The notes under the pieces are model-generated. The model saw nothing but the letters and a program-made list of their open reading frames with translations. It had not been told where the DNA came from and searched no databases. 62,057 nt of DNA from Planctomycetota bacterium (GTDB lineage: Bacteria > Planctomycetota > Phycisphaerae > SM23-33). Both the position numbers and the translations under genes were made by a program. The stretch's first letter is position 1. Each line of letters starts with the position of its first letter. Shown here piece after piece: positions 48,408 to 56,203 of this stretch. The stretch spans positions 1-62,057 of the forward strand of contig JAKPKY010000080.1 in assembly GCA_029553505.1 (NCBI GenBank), written 5' to 3'.

Positions 48408-48637
48408 ACGAACCGAACCCCCGCGCGATGACCCGCCGCGAATTGCTCCGCGCCGCCGGTCGCGGCCTGGCAGGCGCGGCGCTGGCGGTTGTCGCCTGGA
48501 CGCTCGCGCGGCGAGGCCGAACGGACGAGGGATCGTGCGTCAACGCCGGCGCGTGCGCGCGGTGCCCGATCCTGTCGGATTGCGCGCAGGCGCCGGCGGC
48601 AGCAGCGCGGGCCCAGCGAAAGGACGCAGGCCGATGA
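48404..48637 (+). CDS. Small Tat-signal protein with four cysteines
   Basis: A 77-residue protein. A twin-arginine signal (TRRELLRAAGRGLAGAALAVVAW, Arg11-Arg12) is followed by a short mature part with four cysteines spaced C-x5-C-x2-C-x5-C (C45, C51, C54, C60) and an Ala-rich tail. The cysteines could hold a single Fe-S cluster, which would explain folding before Tat export. I know no family for it. Overlaps the genes on both sides by 4 bases, so it is a genuine operon member. Confidence 0.7.
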   Translation: MNEPNPRAMTRRELLRAAGRGLAGAALAVVAWTLARRGRTDEGSCVNAGACARCPILSDCAQAPAAAARAQRKDAGR

Positions 48638-49203
48638 CCCCCGCCAACCAGGAAAAACTCACCCGCCGGGCGGTGCTTCGGGGCGGGCTGTGCGGGGCTG
48701 CCGCCCTGAGCCTGGGATCGCTGACGGCGGCGCTGGCCCGGCGGGCGCGGGCGGCGGGCAGCGTCTGGCAGATCGACCCGGACAAGTGCGTCCGCTGCGG
48801 GAACTGCGCGACGTACTGCGTTCTCCAGCCGTCGGCGGTCAAGTGCGTCCACAGCTTCGACCTGTGCGGACGCTGCCGCATCTGCTTCGGATACTTCGAC
48901 CCCAAGGCGGGGCAGTACGACTCCGGCGCGGAGAACCAGCTCTGCCCCACGGGCGCGATCGCGCGCGGGCGCATCGAAAAGGAATTCTACGACTACCGGA
49001 TCGACGAGCGCCTCTGCATCGGGTGCGGAAAGTGCGTGCAGGGGTGCACGACGTTCGGAAACGGCAGCCTGTATCTCCAGATCCGCCACGACCGCTGCGT
49101 GCAGTGCAACCAGTGCGCCATCGCGGCGGCGTGCCCGGCCGGGGCGATCTCGCGCGTGCCGGCCGACCGACCCTACCTCCTGAAGACCAGGGACCGCCCA
49201 TGA
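48634..49203 (+). CDS. Tat-exported multi-4Fe-4S ferredoxin, NapG-like
   Basis: A 189-residue periplasmic electron carrier. Twin-arginine signal TRRAVLRGGLCGAAALSLG (Arg11-Arg12), then four cysteine groups: CVRCGNCATYC (from C52), CGRCRICFGYF with a later C-P, CIGCGKCVQGC and CVQCNQCAIAAACP. This is the layout of NapG/MauM-type ferredoxins, which partner a NapH-type membrane protein to pass electrons from quinol to periplasmic acceptors. The next gene encodes just such a membrane protein. Start overlaps the previous stop (ATGA). Confidence 0.87.
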   Translation: MTPANQEKLTRRAVLRGGLCGAAALSLGSLTAALARRARAAGSVWQIDPDKCVRCGNCATYCVLQPSAVKCVHSFDLCGRCRICFGYFDPKAGQYDSGAENQLCPTGAIARGRIEKEFYDYRIDERLCIGCGKCVQGCTTFGNGSLYLQIRHDRCVQCNQCAIAAACPAGAISRVPADRPYLLKTRDRP

Positions 49204-50558
49204 CGCCTGTCCGTGCGAGAATCCTGCTGGTAGCCCTCGTCGCGGCGCTGACGATTTCCGCCGTCGCGTCGGGCGAGGAACGCTACCGCCCGCCGGAGCT
49301 GGGCCCGGACTACGTCGCGCCGCGCGTCGATTGGCCGGCCGGGCGCGCCGCCTGGCAGCAGTGGGCGGACCTGGCGGCGCTGGCGGCGGCGCTGCTGGCG
49401 GCGTCGTACTTGGCGCTGCGGGCGCGCTCGCGGGCGATGCTGACGGCGCTGATGCTCCTCTCGCTGGCGTATTTCGGCTTCTGGCGGGGCGGATGCGTCT
49501 GCCCGATCGGCGCCATCCAGGACGTCGCGGCGGCGCTGGCGGACCCCGCGCGGGCGATCCCGCTGGCCGTGCTCGCGACGTTCCTGCTTCCGGTCGCCTT
49601 CGCGCTGGCGACCGGGCGGACGTTCTGCGCCGCCGTCTGCCCGCTGGGGGCGGTGCAGGACCTGCTGGCCGTGCGACCGGTGCGCGTGCCGCGCTGGCTG
49701 GAGCACGCGCTGGGGCTGCTGGCGTACGCGTATCTCGGGGCGGCCGTCCTGCTGGCGGCGCTCGGCGCGGCGTACCTGATCTGCCAGTACGACCCGTTCG
49801 TGGCGCTGTTCCGCCTGGCGCCGTGGGGCGCGTGGGCCCGCGGGGGCGATGCCGCAGGGCGCGTGGACCTGCTGCTCCTGCCGGCGGCGCTGATCGCGGT
49901 GGGGCTGTTCGTCGCCCGCCCGTACTGCCGCTTCCTCTGCCCGCTGGGGGCGATCTTCCGCCTGCTGGGGCCGCTGTCCTGGCGACACGTGACGATCACC
50001 CCGGGCGAGTGCATCCGCTGCCGGCTGTGCGAGAACGCCTGCCCGTTCGGCGCGATCGAGCCTCCCACGGGCGACCGTCCCGGCGACCTGCGGCGCGACC
50101 GCCGCCGGCTGGGTGCGGCCCTGGCGCTGCTGCCGGCGCTGGCGGTCCTGGGCGCGCTGGGCGGATGGGCGGTGCGGAACGAGCTGTCCCGCGCCCATCC
50201 GTCGGTCCGGCTGGCCGAGCGCGTCCGCCTGGAAGAGACCGGCCAGGCCCAGGGAACCACCGACGCCAGCGACGCGTTCTACCAGACCCGCCGCCCGCGC
50301 GCTGACCTGTACGCCGAGGCCTCTACGCTGCGCGCCCGGTTCGCCGTCGGCGGCGCGATCCTCGGGGCGTTCCTGGGGCTCGTCGTCGGGGCGAAACTGG
50401 TGTCGCTGTCGCTGCGCCCGTCGCGGAGCGGCTACGAGCCGCACCGGGGGCGCTGCCTGTCGTGCGGGCGGTGCTTCGCCTTCTGCCCGGTGGAGCGCAA
50501 GCGCCGCGGACTGCCGCCGAAACCGCCGCCCGGAAAGAACGGAACGCCCGATGCCTGA
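49200..50558 (+). CDS. NapH-like membrane 4Fe-4S protein
   Basis: A 452-residue protein with a signal-like first helix (residues 1-25) and about six more membrane helices. Two CxxxCP-type motifs (TFCAAVCPLGAVQD, PYCRFLCPLGAIF) are preceded by a GGCVCPIGAIQD variant, as in NapH/NosR/CcoG relatives. A classic ferredoxin motif CIRCRLCENACPFGAI follows, and a further CLSCGRCFAFCPVERKRRG sits at the C-terminus after an extra membrane helix. It likely moves electrons through the membrane and interacts with quinone. The extra C-terminal cluster could dock the cytosolic NuoEF-like module (inference). Eight-base overlap with the next gene. Confidence 0.85.
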   Translation: MTPVRARILLVALVAALTISAVASGEERYRPPELGPDYVAPRVDWPAGRAAWQQWADLAALAAALLAASYLALRARSRAMLTALMLLSLAYFGFWRGGCVCPIGAIQDVAAALADPARAIPLAVLATFLLPVAFALATGRTFCAAVCPLGAVQDLLAVRPVRVPRWLEHALGLLAYAYLGAAVLLAALGAAYLICQYDPFVALFRLAPWGAWARGGDAAGRVDLLLLPAALIAVGLFVARPYCRFLCPLGAIFRLLGPLSWRHVTITPGECIRCRLCENACPFGAIEPPTGDRPGDLRRDRRRLGAALALLPALAVLGALGGWAVRNELSRAHPSVRLAERVRLEETGQAQGTTDASDAFYQTRRPRADLYAEASTLRARFAVGGAILGAFLGLVVGAKLVSLSLRPSRSGYEPHRGRCLSCGRCFAFCPVERKRRGLPPKPPPGKNGTPDA

Positions 50559-52305
50559 ACCGGCCGACAATCCGCGCGAGAATCGCCTGCGGTCGTGGCA
50601 CGCAGCCGCGACGCGGTCTGCCGTCGCCGCGGGGCTGCTGGCGGCGGTCGTGGCGGGCGTGCTCGCCGTCAACCACCGGCGTTTCCTGGCCGCGGAGGTG
50701 GTCGATTCCCCGGCCATGCAACAGCTCCGCGAGCAGTTGCGCCAGTCTCCGGCCGACGCGGCCCTGCGAGAGCGCGTGCGCCTGGCGGACCTGGCGCTGC
50801 GGCAGGAGTATTTCGCGCGTCGGCAGTTCGCCGCCTGGGGCGGGCGGCTGCTGGCGGGATTGCTGGGCGCGCTGGCGTTGAGCCTGCTGGCGGCAGAGGC
50901 GCTGCACAAGAAACTCCCCTTGCCGTGTGGTGCGCCGGATTACGCCGCTGCACAAACCCGCGCCGCGGCGCGCGGGCGGTGGGCGGTGGCGGGCGTCGGC
51001 CTGGCCGCCGGGGCGTGCGCCGTCGTGCTGGCGACCCTCTCCACGGCTGCGCCCGAACTGCCCCTGCTGGCGGAACCTGCCGCCGCGCCGTCGCCGCTGG
51101 CCGACGAGACCCCGCCGACGGACGAGGAACTCGCCCGCAACTGGCCTCGCTTCCGCGGCTCCGACGGGCTGGGCGTCTATCGTGGTCCTACCGTCGCCGA
51201 ATCGTGGGATGGGCCCAGCGGGCGGAACATCCTCTGGAAGTCGCCCATTCCCCTCGAGGGCGAAAGCTCGCCCGTGGTCTGGGCCAATCGCGTGCTGCTG
51301 ACCGGCGCGACGAAGGACCGCCGCGCGGTCTTCTGTTACGACGCGGACACGGGCAGGCTGCTCTGGCATCGCGACGTGATCGATCCTGCCAGCCCGGCCG
51401 GGCCGCCCGAAAACGTCATGGAAGACACCGGCTACGCCGCCCCCACGCCCGTGACCGACGGGCGGCGCGTCTGCGCGATCTTCGCCAACGGCGACATCGG
51501 GTGCTTCGACCTGGACGGAAACCGTCTCTGGACGAAGGCCCTGGGCAACCCGAAGAATCCTTACGGGCACGCCTCGTCGCTGGTCTACTGGCGCGGGCTG
51601 GTGCTGGCGCTGTTCGACCAAGGGCAGGCGGGCGACGGGCTGTCGCACCTGGTGGCGCTGGAGATGGCGACCGGGCGGCAGCGCTGGAGCGTCCGGCGCG
51701 ACGTGGCGACCTCCTGGGCCACGCCGATCATCTTCCGCGCGAGCGACGACGAGCAGCTCGTCACGGCGGCCGACCCATGGGTCATCGCCTACGACCCGGC
51801 CGACGGCGACGAGTTGTGGCGCGCCAAGGCCGTCTCGGGCGACGTGGCGCCATCGCCGATCGTCGCGGGGAACCTCGTGCTGGTCGTCACGCCCGACGAG
51901 AAACTCGCCGCCCTCCGCGCCGACGGGCGCGGCGACGTGACCGCCTCGGCCGTCGCTTGGCAGGCCGACGAGGGCGCGCCCGACATCGTCAGCCCCGTCT
52001 CCGACGGAAAAGTCGTCCTGATGGTCACCAGCGCCGGGCTGGCCACCTGCTGGAGCGTCACCGACGGGCGGAAGCTCTGGGAGCACCAGTTCGATACGAA
52101 CTTCCGCTCGTCGCCCACGCTGGCCGGCGGGCGGTTCTACCTGCTGAGCGTCCGCGGCGAGATGCACGTCCTGCGGGCCGGGGAAAAGTTCGAGCTGCTG
52201 GGCGTCTCGAAACTGGGCGAGCCGTCGAGTTGCTCGCCCGCGATGGTCAACGGGCGGATCTACCTCCGCGGAAGCCGCAACCTCTACTGCATCGCCGGAC
52301 CATGA
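50551..52305 (+). CDS. Membrane-anchored PQQ-type beta-propeller protein
   Basis: A 584-residue protein. Residues about 20-45, 95-118 and 145-165 are hydrophobic segments, separated by a short helical stretch (MQQLREQLRQSPADAALRER) probably exposed outside. From about 195 a PQQ propeller begins with NWPRFRGSDGLGVYRGP and runs to the end (VFCYDADTGRLLWHRDV, VIAYDPADGDELWRAKAV, ATCWSVTDGRKLWEHQF). It closely resembles the first gene of the operon in propeller type but not in anchoring. No dehydrogenase active site seen. Overlaps genes on both sides (8 and 4 bases). Confidence 0.84.
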   Translation: MPEPADNPRENRLRSWHAAATRSAVAAGLLAAVVAGVLAVNHRRFLAAEVVDSPAMQQLREQLRQSPADAALRERVRLADLALRQEYFARRQFAAWGGRLLAGLLGALALSLLAAEALHKKLPLPCGAPDYAAAQTRAAARGRWAVAGVGLAAGACAVVLATLSTAAPELPLLAEPAAAPSPLADETPPTDEELARNWPRFRGSDGLGVYRGPTVAESWDGPSGRNILWKSPIPLEGESSPVVWANRVLLTGATKDRRAVFCYDADTGRLLWHRDVIDPASPAGPPENVMEDTGYAAPTPVTDGRRVCAIFANGDIGCFDLDGNRLWTKALGNPKNPYGHASSLVYWRGLVLALFDQGQAGDGLSHLVALEMATGRQRWSVRRDVATSWATPIIFRASDDEQLVTAADPWVIAYDPADGDELWRAKAVSGDVAPSPIVAGNLVLVVTPDEKLAALRADGRGDVTASAVAWQADEGAPDIVSPVSDGKVVLMVTSAGLATCWSVTDGRKLWEHQFDTNFRSSPTLAGGRFYLLSVRGEMHVLRAGEKFELLGVSKLGEPSSCSPAMVNGRIYLRGSRNLYCIAGP

Positions 52306-54650
52306 CGAACGAGATCGAACAATTCGTGGACGCTACGGCCGCGCGGATCGGGCGCGAGGCGGACAAGTGCATCCCGATCCTCCAGGCCATCCAGGCGCAC
52401 TGGCGCTGGCTGCCGCCCGAGGCGCTGGCGCGCGTCTGCGAGGTCACGGAGATCACCGCGGCGCAGATCGCGGGCGTCTCGACGTTCTACACGCAGTTCC
52501 GCCACCGCCCGATGGGCTGCCACTTGGTGCGGGTCTGCCACGGGACGGCCTGCCACGTCAAGGGCGCCCAGGCCGTCACCGACGCCTTGCGCCGCGCGCT
52601 GAACCTGCCCGACGGCGAGGACACCGATACCGACGGGCGGTTCACCCTCCAGAAGGTCGCCTGCCTGGGCTGCTGCACGCTCGCGCCGGCGGTGCAGATC
52701 GACGAGGTGACTTACGGGCACCTGACGCCGGACGCCGTGGAACCGATGCTGCGGGATTTCCTGGCGCTGCGGGAGCGCGCCGCGGCGGGCGAGGCGCTCG
52801 CGCCGGCAGCCGTCGCGGCCGGCGGCGCGGAGGTGCGCGTCGGCCTGGGCTCCTGCTGCGTGGCGCGGGGCAGCGGGGAGGTGTGGCGCGAGGCCCGACG
52901 GACGCTGGCGGAACTCGGCTCGCCGGCGGCGCTGAAGACCGTCGGGTGCGTGGGCATGTGCCACCAGACTCCGCTGCTGGAGATCGCGCTTCCCGACCAG
53001 CCGACGCGACTGTATGCCCGCGTCGGCCCGGCCGACGCCCGCGCCATCCTCCTGCGCCACCTGCGCCCCCGCGGTCCGCTGCGCGCGGTTCGCGCCGCCG
53101 TCTCGCGCGGGCTCGAGGCGCTGCTGACGATCGAGGGGCCGTCCTCGCCCGCACGGAGCGCGATCGACCCGCGCGAGGAAATGGTGGAGGCGTTCCTCGG
53201 CCCGCAGAAGCACCTGGCCACCGAACATTGCGGCGTGCTGGGCCCGACCGACCTCGACGAATACCTGCGATTCGGCGGGTTCGAGGCCCTGAACCGCTGC
53301 CTGCGCGAGTTGAGCCCGCAGGACGTGCTGGGCGTGATCGCCGCGTCGGGCCTGCGCGGGCGCGGCGGGGCGGGCTATCCCAGCGCTGCCAAGTGGGCGA
53401 GCGTGCGGGCCGCGCCGTCCGCCAAGAAGTACGTCGTCTGCAACGGCGACGAGGGCGACCCCGGCGCGTTCATGGACCGCATGCTCCTGGAGAGCTATCC
53501 CTACCGCGTGATCGAGGGGCTGGCGATCGGGGCGTACTCCGTGGGCGCCGACGAGGGCGTGCTCTACATCCGCGCGGAATATCCGCTGGCGGTGCGGCGC
53601 GTGCGCGAGGCACTGGCGGCGATGGAGCGGCGCGGGCTGCTGGGCGAGCGCATCGCCGGCGGCGGCTTCTCGCTGCGCCTGCGGGTGATGGAAGGGGCGG
53701 GCGCGTTCGTCTGCGGCGAGGAGACGGCCCTGCTGGCCAGCCTGGAGGGGCGGCGCGGAATCCCGCGCCACCGCCCGCCGTACCCCGCCCTCAGCGGCCT
53801 GCATGGGAAGCCCACGCTGGTCAACAACGTCGAGACGTTCTCGCTGGTTCCGTGGATTTTCCGTCACGGGCCGGAGGCGTTCGCCGCGCTGGGCACGGCC
53901 GGGAGCAAGGGCACGAAGGTGTTCGCGCTGGCGGGCAAGGTGGCGCGCGGGGGGCTGATCGAGGTGCCCATGGGCGCGACGATCCGCCAGGTGGTCGAGG
54001 AGATCGGCGGGGGCGTGGCCGGGGGGAAGCGGTTCAAGGCCGTGCAGGTGGGCGGGCCGTCCGGCGGGTGCGTGCCGGCGGCGATGGCGGACGTGCCCAT
54101 CGACTACGAGGCGTTGCACGAGGCCGGGGCCATCATGGGCTCCGGCGGGCTGGTCGTCCTCGACGAGACCGACTGCATGGTCGAGATCGCCCGCTACTTC
54201 CTGGAATTCACGCAGGACCAGTCGTGCGGGCGGTGCACCTTCTGCCGCATCGGCACGCGGCGGATGCTGGAGATCCTCTCGCGCCTGTGCGAAGGGCGCG
54301 CCCGCCCGGGCGACCTGGAGCGCCTCGAGGCCCTGGCGCGGCAGGTCAAGGCGGGCAGCCTGTGCGGCCTGGGGCGGACCGCGCCGAACCCTGTCCTCAG
54401 CACGCTGCGCCATTTCCGCGACGAATACGAGGCGCACCTGGCCGGGCGCTGCCCCGCCGGGCGCTGCAAGGCGCTGATCCGGTTCGCCATCGGCGACGAC
54501 TGCGTCGGCTGCACGCTCTGCGCGCAGAAATGCCCGTCCGGGGCCATCGCCATGCGCCCGTACGAGCGCCACGAGATCGACCCGGACCAGTGCGTCCGCT
54601 GCGGCGCCTGCCGCGACGTCTGCCCGGAGAAGGCGGTGAAGGCGGAATAA
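52302..54650 (+). CDS. NuoE-NuoF fusion, NADH-oxidising flavoprotein of the HydBC/HylB type
   Basis: A 782-residue fusion. NuoE-like thioredoxin-fold [2Fe-2S] domain: CHGTAC (C79, C84) and CLGCC (C121, C125). A second thioredoxin-like [2Fe-2S] domain about 185-255 has GSCCVARGSG and GCVGMC. Then the NuoF core follows: NADH/FMN sites RGRGGAGYPSAAKW and CNGDEGDPGAFMDR, an SLBB region, and the N3-type cluster SCGRCTFCRIGT with a later Cys. Two C-terminal [4Fe-4S] motifs (CVGCTLCAQKCPSGAI, CVRCGACRDVCPEKAV) are absent from complex I NuoF but typical of electron-bifurcating and formate-dehydrogenase-linked homologues. It should exchange electrons between NAD(H) and the Fe-S partners. Overlaps the previous gene by 4 bases. 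Confidence 0.92.
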   Translation: MTNEIEQFVDATAARIGREADKCIPILQAIQAHWRWLPPEALARVCEVTEITAAQIAGVSTFYTQFRHRPMGCHLVRVCHGTACHVKGAQAVTDALRRALNLPDGEDTDTDGRFTLQKVACLGCCTLAPAVQIDEVTYGHLTPDAVEPMLRDFLALRERAAAGEALAPAAVAAGGAEVRVGLGSCCVARGSGEVWREARRTLAELGSPAALKTVGCVGMCHQTPLLEIALPDQPTRLYARVGPADARAILLRHLRPRGPLRAVRAAVSRGLEALLTIEGPSSPARSAIDPREEMVEAFLGPQKHLATEHCGVLGPTDLDEYLRFGGFEALNRCLRELSPQDVLGVIAASGLRGRGGAGYPSAAKWASVRAAPSAKKYVVCNGDEGDPGAFMDRMLLESYPYRVIEGLAIGAYSVGADEGVLYIRAEYPLAVRRVREALAAMERRGLLGERIAGGGFSLRLRVMEGAGAFVCGEETALLASLEGRRGIPRHRPPYPALSGLHGKPTLVNNVETFSLVPWIFRHGPEAFAALGTAGSKGTKVFALAGKVARGGLIEVPMGATIRQVVEEIGGGVAGGKRFKAVQVGGPSGGCVPAAMADVPIDYEALHEAGAIMGSGGLVVLDETDCMVEIARYFLEFTQDQSCGRCTFCRIGTRRMLEILSRLCEGRARPGDLERLEALARQVKAGSLCGLGRTAPNPVLSTLRHFRDEYEAHLAGRCPAGRCKALIRFAIGDDCVGCTLCAQKCPSGAIAMRPYERHEIDPDQCVRCGACRDVCPEKAVKAE

Positions 54651-54657
54651 ATTTTTT

Positions 54658-55108
54658 ACCGCAGAGATCGCAGAGAACGCGGAGAAGACAGAAAATGGAA
54701 ATCAATGACATCACTGGAGCGGTCATCGGTGCGGCGATCGAGGTCCATCGGCAGCTCGGGCCCGGTTTGCTGGAATCCGCCTATGAGTCATGCCTGCACC
54801 ATGAACTGGTCCATCGCGGCTTGAAAGTGGAACGGCAAAAACCGCTTCCCGTGCTCTACAAGACCGTTCGCTTGGACTGTGGATATCGCTTGGACCTGGT
54901 TGTTGAAGATTGTGTGATCGTAGAGTTGAAATCCGTGGAGCGTCTGGAACCGATTCACAAGGCGCAGGTACTTTCCTACCTGAAACTTTCAGGTTGCAAG
55001 GTGGGCCTGCTGATCAATTTCAATGTTGAAGCGCTGGTCGAGGGCGTGCAGCGAGTCGTCTTGGGATTATGATCTGTTTTTCTCCGCGTCCTCTGCGCCC
55101 TCTGCGGT
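54658..55108 (+). mobile_element. GxxExxY cassette bounded by 35-base inverted repeats
   Basis: Bases 54658-54692 and 55073-55108 are imperfect inverted copies built from ACCGCAGAG, CGCAGAG and ACGCGGAGAA, ending ACAGA toward the gene. They enclose exactly one ORF, with the left repeat ending 3 bases before its ATG and the right one starting directly after its stop. The 451-base unit splits two redox genes that otherwise fit one tightly overlapping operon. Its right end supplies GGTGAG as ribosome site for the downstream gene. The compact gene-plus-repeat layout points to a mobile or homing unit; no target duplication was identified. Confidence 0.65.
54695..55072 (+). CDS. GxxExxY protein, PD-(D/E)XK nuclease-like
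   Basis: A 125-residue protein. The family-naming motif G24-x-x-E27-x-x-Y30 lies in LGPGLLESAYESCLHHEL. The PD-(D/E)XK fold residues follow: Asp67 (YRLDLVV), Glu77-x-Lys79 (VIVELKS) and Gln91-x3-Tyr95 (HKAQVLSYLKL). This is a minimal nuclease-fold protein; the family's biological function is not established. Composition is less GC-rich than its neighbours and it is enclosed by inverted repeats, so it appears to be a passenger or driver of a mobile unit, not a component of the redox system. Confidence 0.9.
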   Translation: MEINDITGAVIGAAIEVHRQLGPGLLESAYESCLHHELVHRGLKVERQKPLPVLYKTVRLDCGYRLDLVVEDCVIVELKSVERLEPIHKAQVLSYLKLSGCKVGLLINFNVEALVEGVQRVVLGL

Positions 55109-55117
55109 GAGATTCGA

Positions 55118-56170
55118 ATGCTGACCATCACGATAGACGGACGAAGCGTGGACGTTCCCCCCGGCGCGACGATCCTGGAGGCGGCCCGGCGGGCGGGGAT
55201 CGTCATCCCCACGCTCTGCCATCGCGACGACCTGCCGCCGCAGGGCTCGTGCATGGTCTGCGCGGTCAAGCTCGCGGGACGCGACGCGATGGTCCCCGCG
55301 TGCGTGATGCTCGCGGAGGACGGCATGATCGTCCAGAGCGAGACGGACGAGGTGCGCGCCGTGCGGCGGGCGGCGCTGGAGCTGCTGCTGAGCGACCACG
55401 TGGGCGACTGCGCCGCGCCGTGCCGGCAGGCCGACGAACATCACGTCGACTGGGCGGAGATGGTCCGCCGCGTGGCAGCGGGCGACCTTTCCGGCGCGCT
55501 GGCGGCGCTGGAGGACGCCTGTCCGCCCGGCACGCCGGCCGGGAAGATCGACGCGCGGAAGGCGATGCGCGCCTGCCGGCGCGGGCAGCACGACGCGCCG
55601 CTGGCCCTCGACCGCCTGCTGCGGCACGTACTGGACTCGGCGGGGCGGGCCTTCGCGCCGCGCGGGCCCGCGGCGCCGCCCCAATCGTTTTCCGTGCACA
55701 TGGGCCGGCTGAGCGAGCCGGAGATGCGCCAACTAGTCTCGCAGGCGAGTGCCGCGGGGCCCATCATTCCAGCCGTGGGACCGGAGGGCGATTACACGCC
55801 CGACGAGGTCCGGGCGGAGGCCGCACGATGCCTCCACTGCGACTGCCGCGCCGCGAGAACCTGCGCCCTGCGCCACTGGGCCGAGGTCTACGGCGCCCGG
55901 CCGGGGCGCTACGCCGGCGCGCCGCGGCGCGCCTTCGAGCAGCGGCTGGACCACCCGCGCGTGGTCTTCGAGCCGGGCAAGTGCATCGATTGCGGCCTGT
56001 GCGTGCGAATCTGCCAGCGCCGCGGGGAGCGTCTGGGCTTGGCGTTTGTCGGGCGCGGGTTCGACGTCCGCGTGGGCGTGCCGCTGGGCGGAGCGCTGTC
56101 CGACGCCCTGACGACGGCTGCGGAAGAATGCGTTTCCGCCTGTCCGACCGGCGCGCTGGCGTGGAAGTAA
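55118..56170 (+). CDS. 2Fe-2S / GltD-like Fe-S adaptor protein (NuoG/HydA N-terminal type)
   Basis: A 350-residue cytosolic electron-transfer protein. An N-terminal plant-type [2Fe-2S] domain has C34, C45, C48 and C62 (PTLCHRDDLPPQGSCMVC, VPACV), as in NuoG. A DHVGDCAAPCRQAD segment and an EAARCLHCDC motif near residue 245 resemble the Fe-S domain at the start of GltD-type proteins. A [4Fe-4S] motif CIDCGLCVRIC and a final CVSACPTGAL follow. No molybdopterin or H-cluster domain is present, so it is an adaptor, not a hydrogenase or formate dehydrogenase. It probably forms a complex with the NuoE-NuoF fusion. The gap to that gene is occupied by the GxxExxY cassette. Confidence 0.83.
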   Translation: MLTITIDGRSVDVPPGATILEAARRAGIVIPTLCHRDDLPPQGSCMVCAVKLAGRDAMVPACVMLAEDGMIVQSETDEVRAVRRAALELLLSDHVGDCAAPCRQADEHHVDWAEMVRRVAAGDLSGALAALEDACPPGTPAGKIDARKAMRACRRGQHDAPLALDRLLRHVLDSAGRAFAPRGPAAPPQSFSVHMGRLSEPEMRQLVSQASAAGPIIPAVGPEGDYTPDEVRAEAARCLHCDCRAARTCALRHWAEVYGARPGRYAGAPRRAFEQRLDHPRVVFEPGKCIDCGLCVRICQRRGERLGLAFVGRGFDVRVGVPLGGALSDALTTAAEECVSACPTGALAWK

Positions 56171-56203
56171 TTGTCAATTGACAATTGTCGATTGACAATT
56201 GTC
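56169..56203. repeat. Palindromic AATTGTC repeat between convergent genes
   Basis: 56169-56186 is a perfect 18-base palindrome (AATTGTCAA/TTGACAATT), followed by a second half-unit GATTGACAATTGTC. The last two bases of the adaptor gene stop codon lie in its left end, and the remainder is read in frame as the final codons of comF on the other strand. As RNA it would fold into a hairpin from either direction. Confidence 0.8.

Noticed and set aside
45949-52305. PQQ-dependent alcohol dehydrogenases
   Set aside because: The proteins have propeller repeats but no recognisable PQQ-dehydrogenase active site, disulfide ring or cytochrome domain; treated as structural propellers.
55118-56170. [FeFe]-hydrogenase or formate dehydrogenase subunit
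   Set aside because: Only the N-terminal [2Fe-2S] type region and ferredoxin motifs are present; no H-cluster cysteines and no molybdopterin domain.
52302-56170. Part of respiratory complex I
   Set aside because: NuoEF is fused with extra ferredoxin domains, and no nuoA/B/C/D/H/I/J-N genes occur; the partners are NapGH-like.
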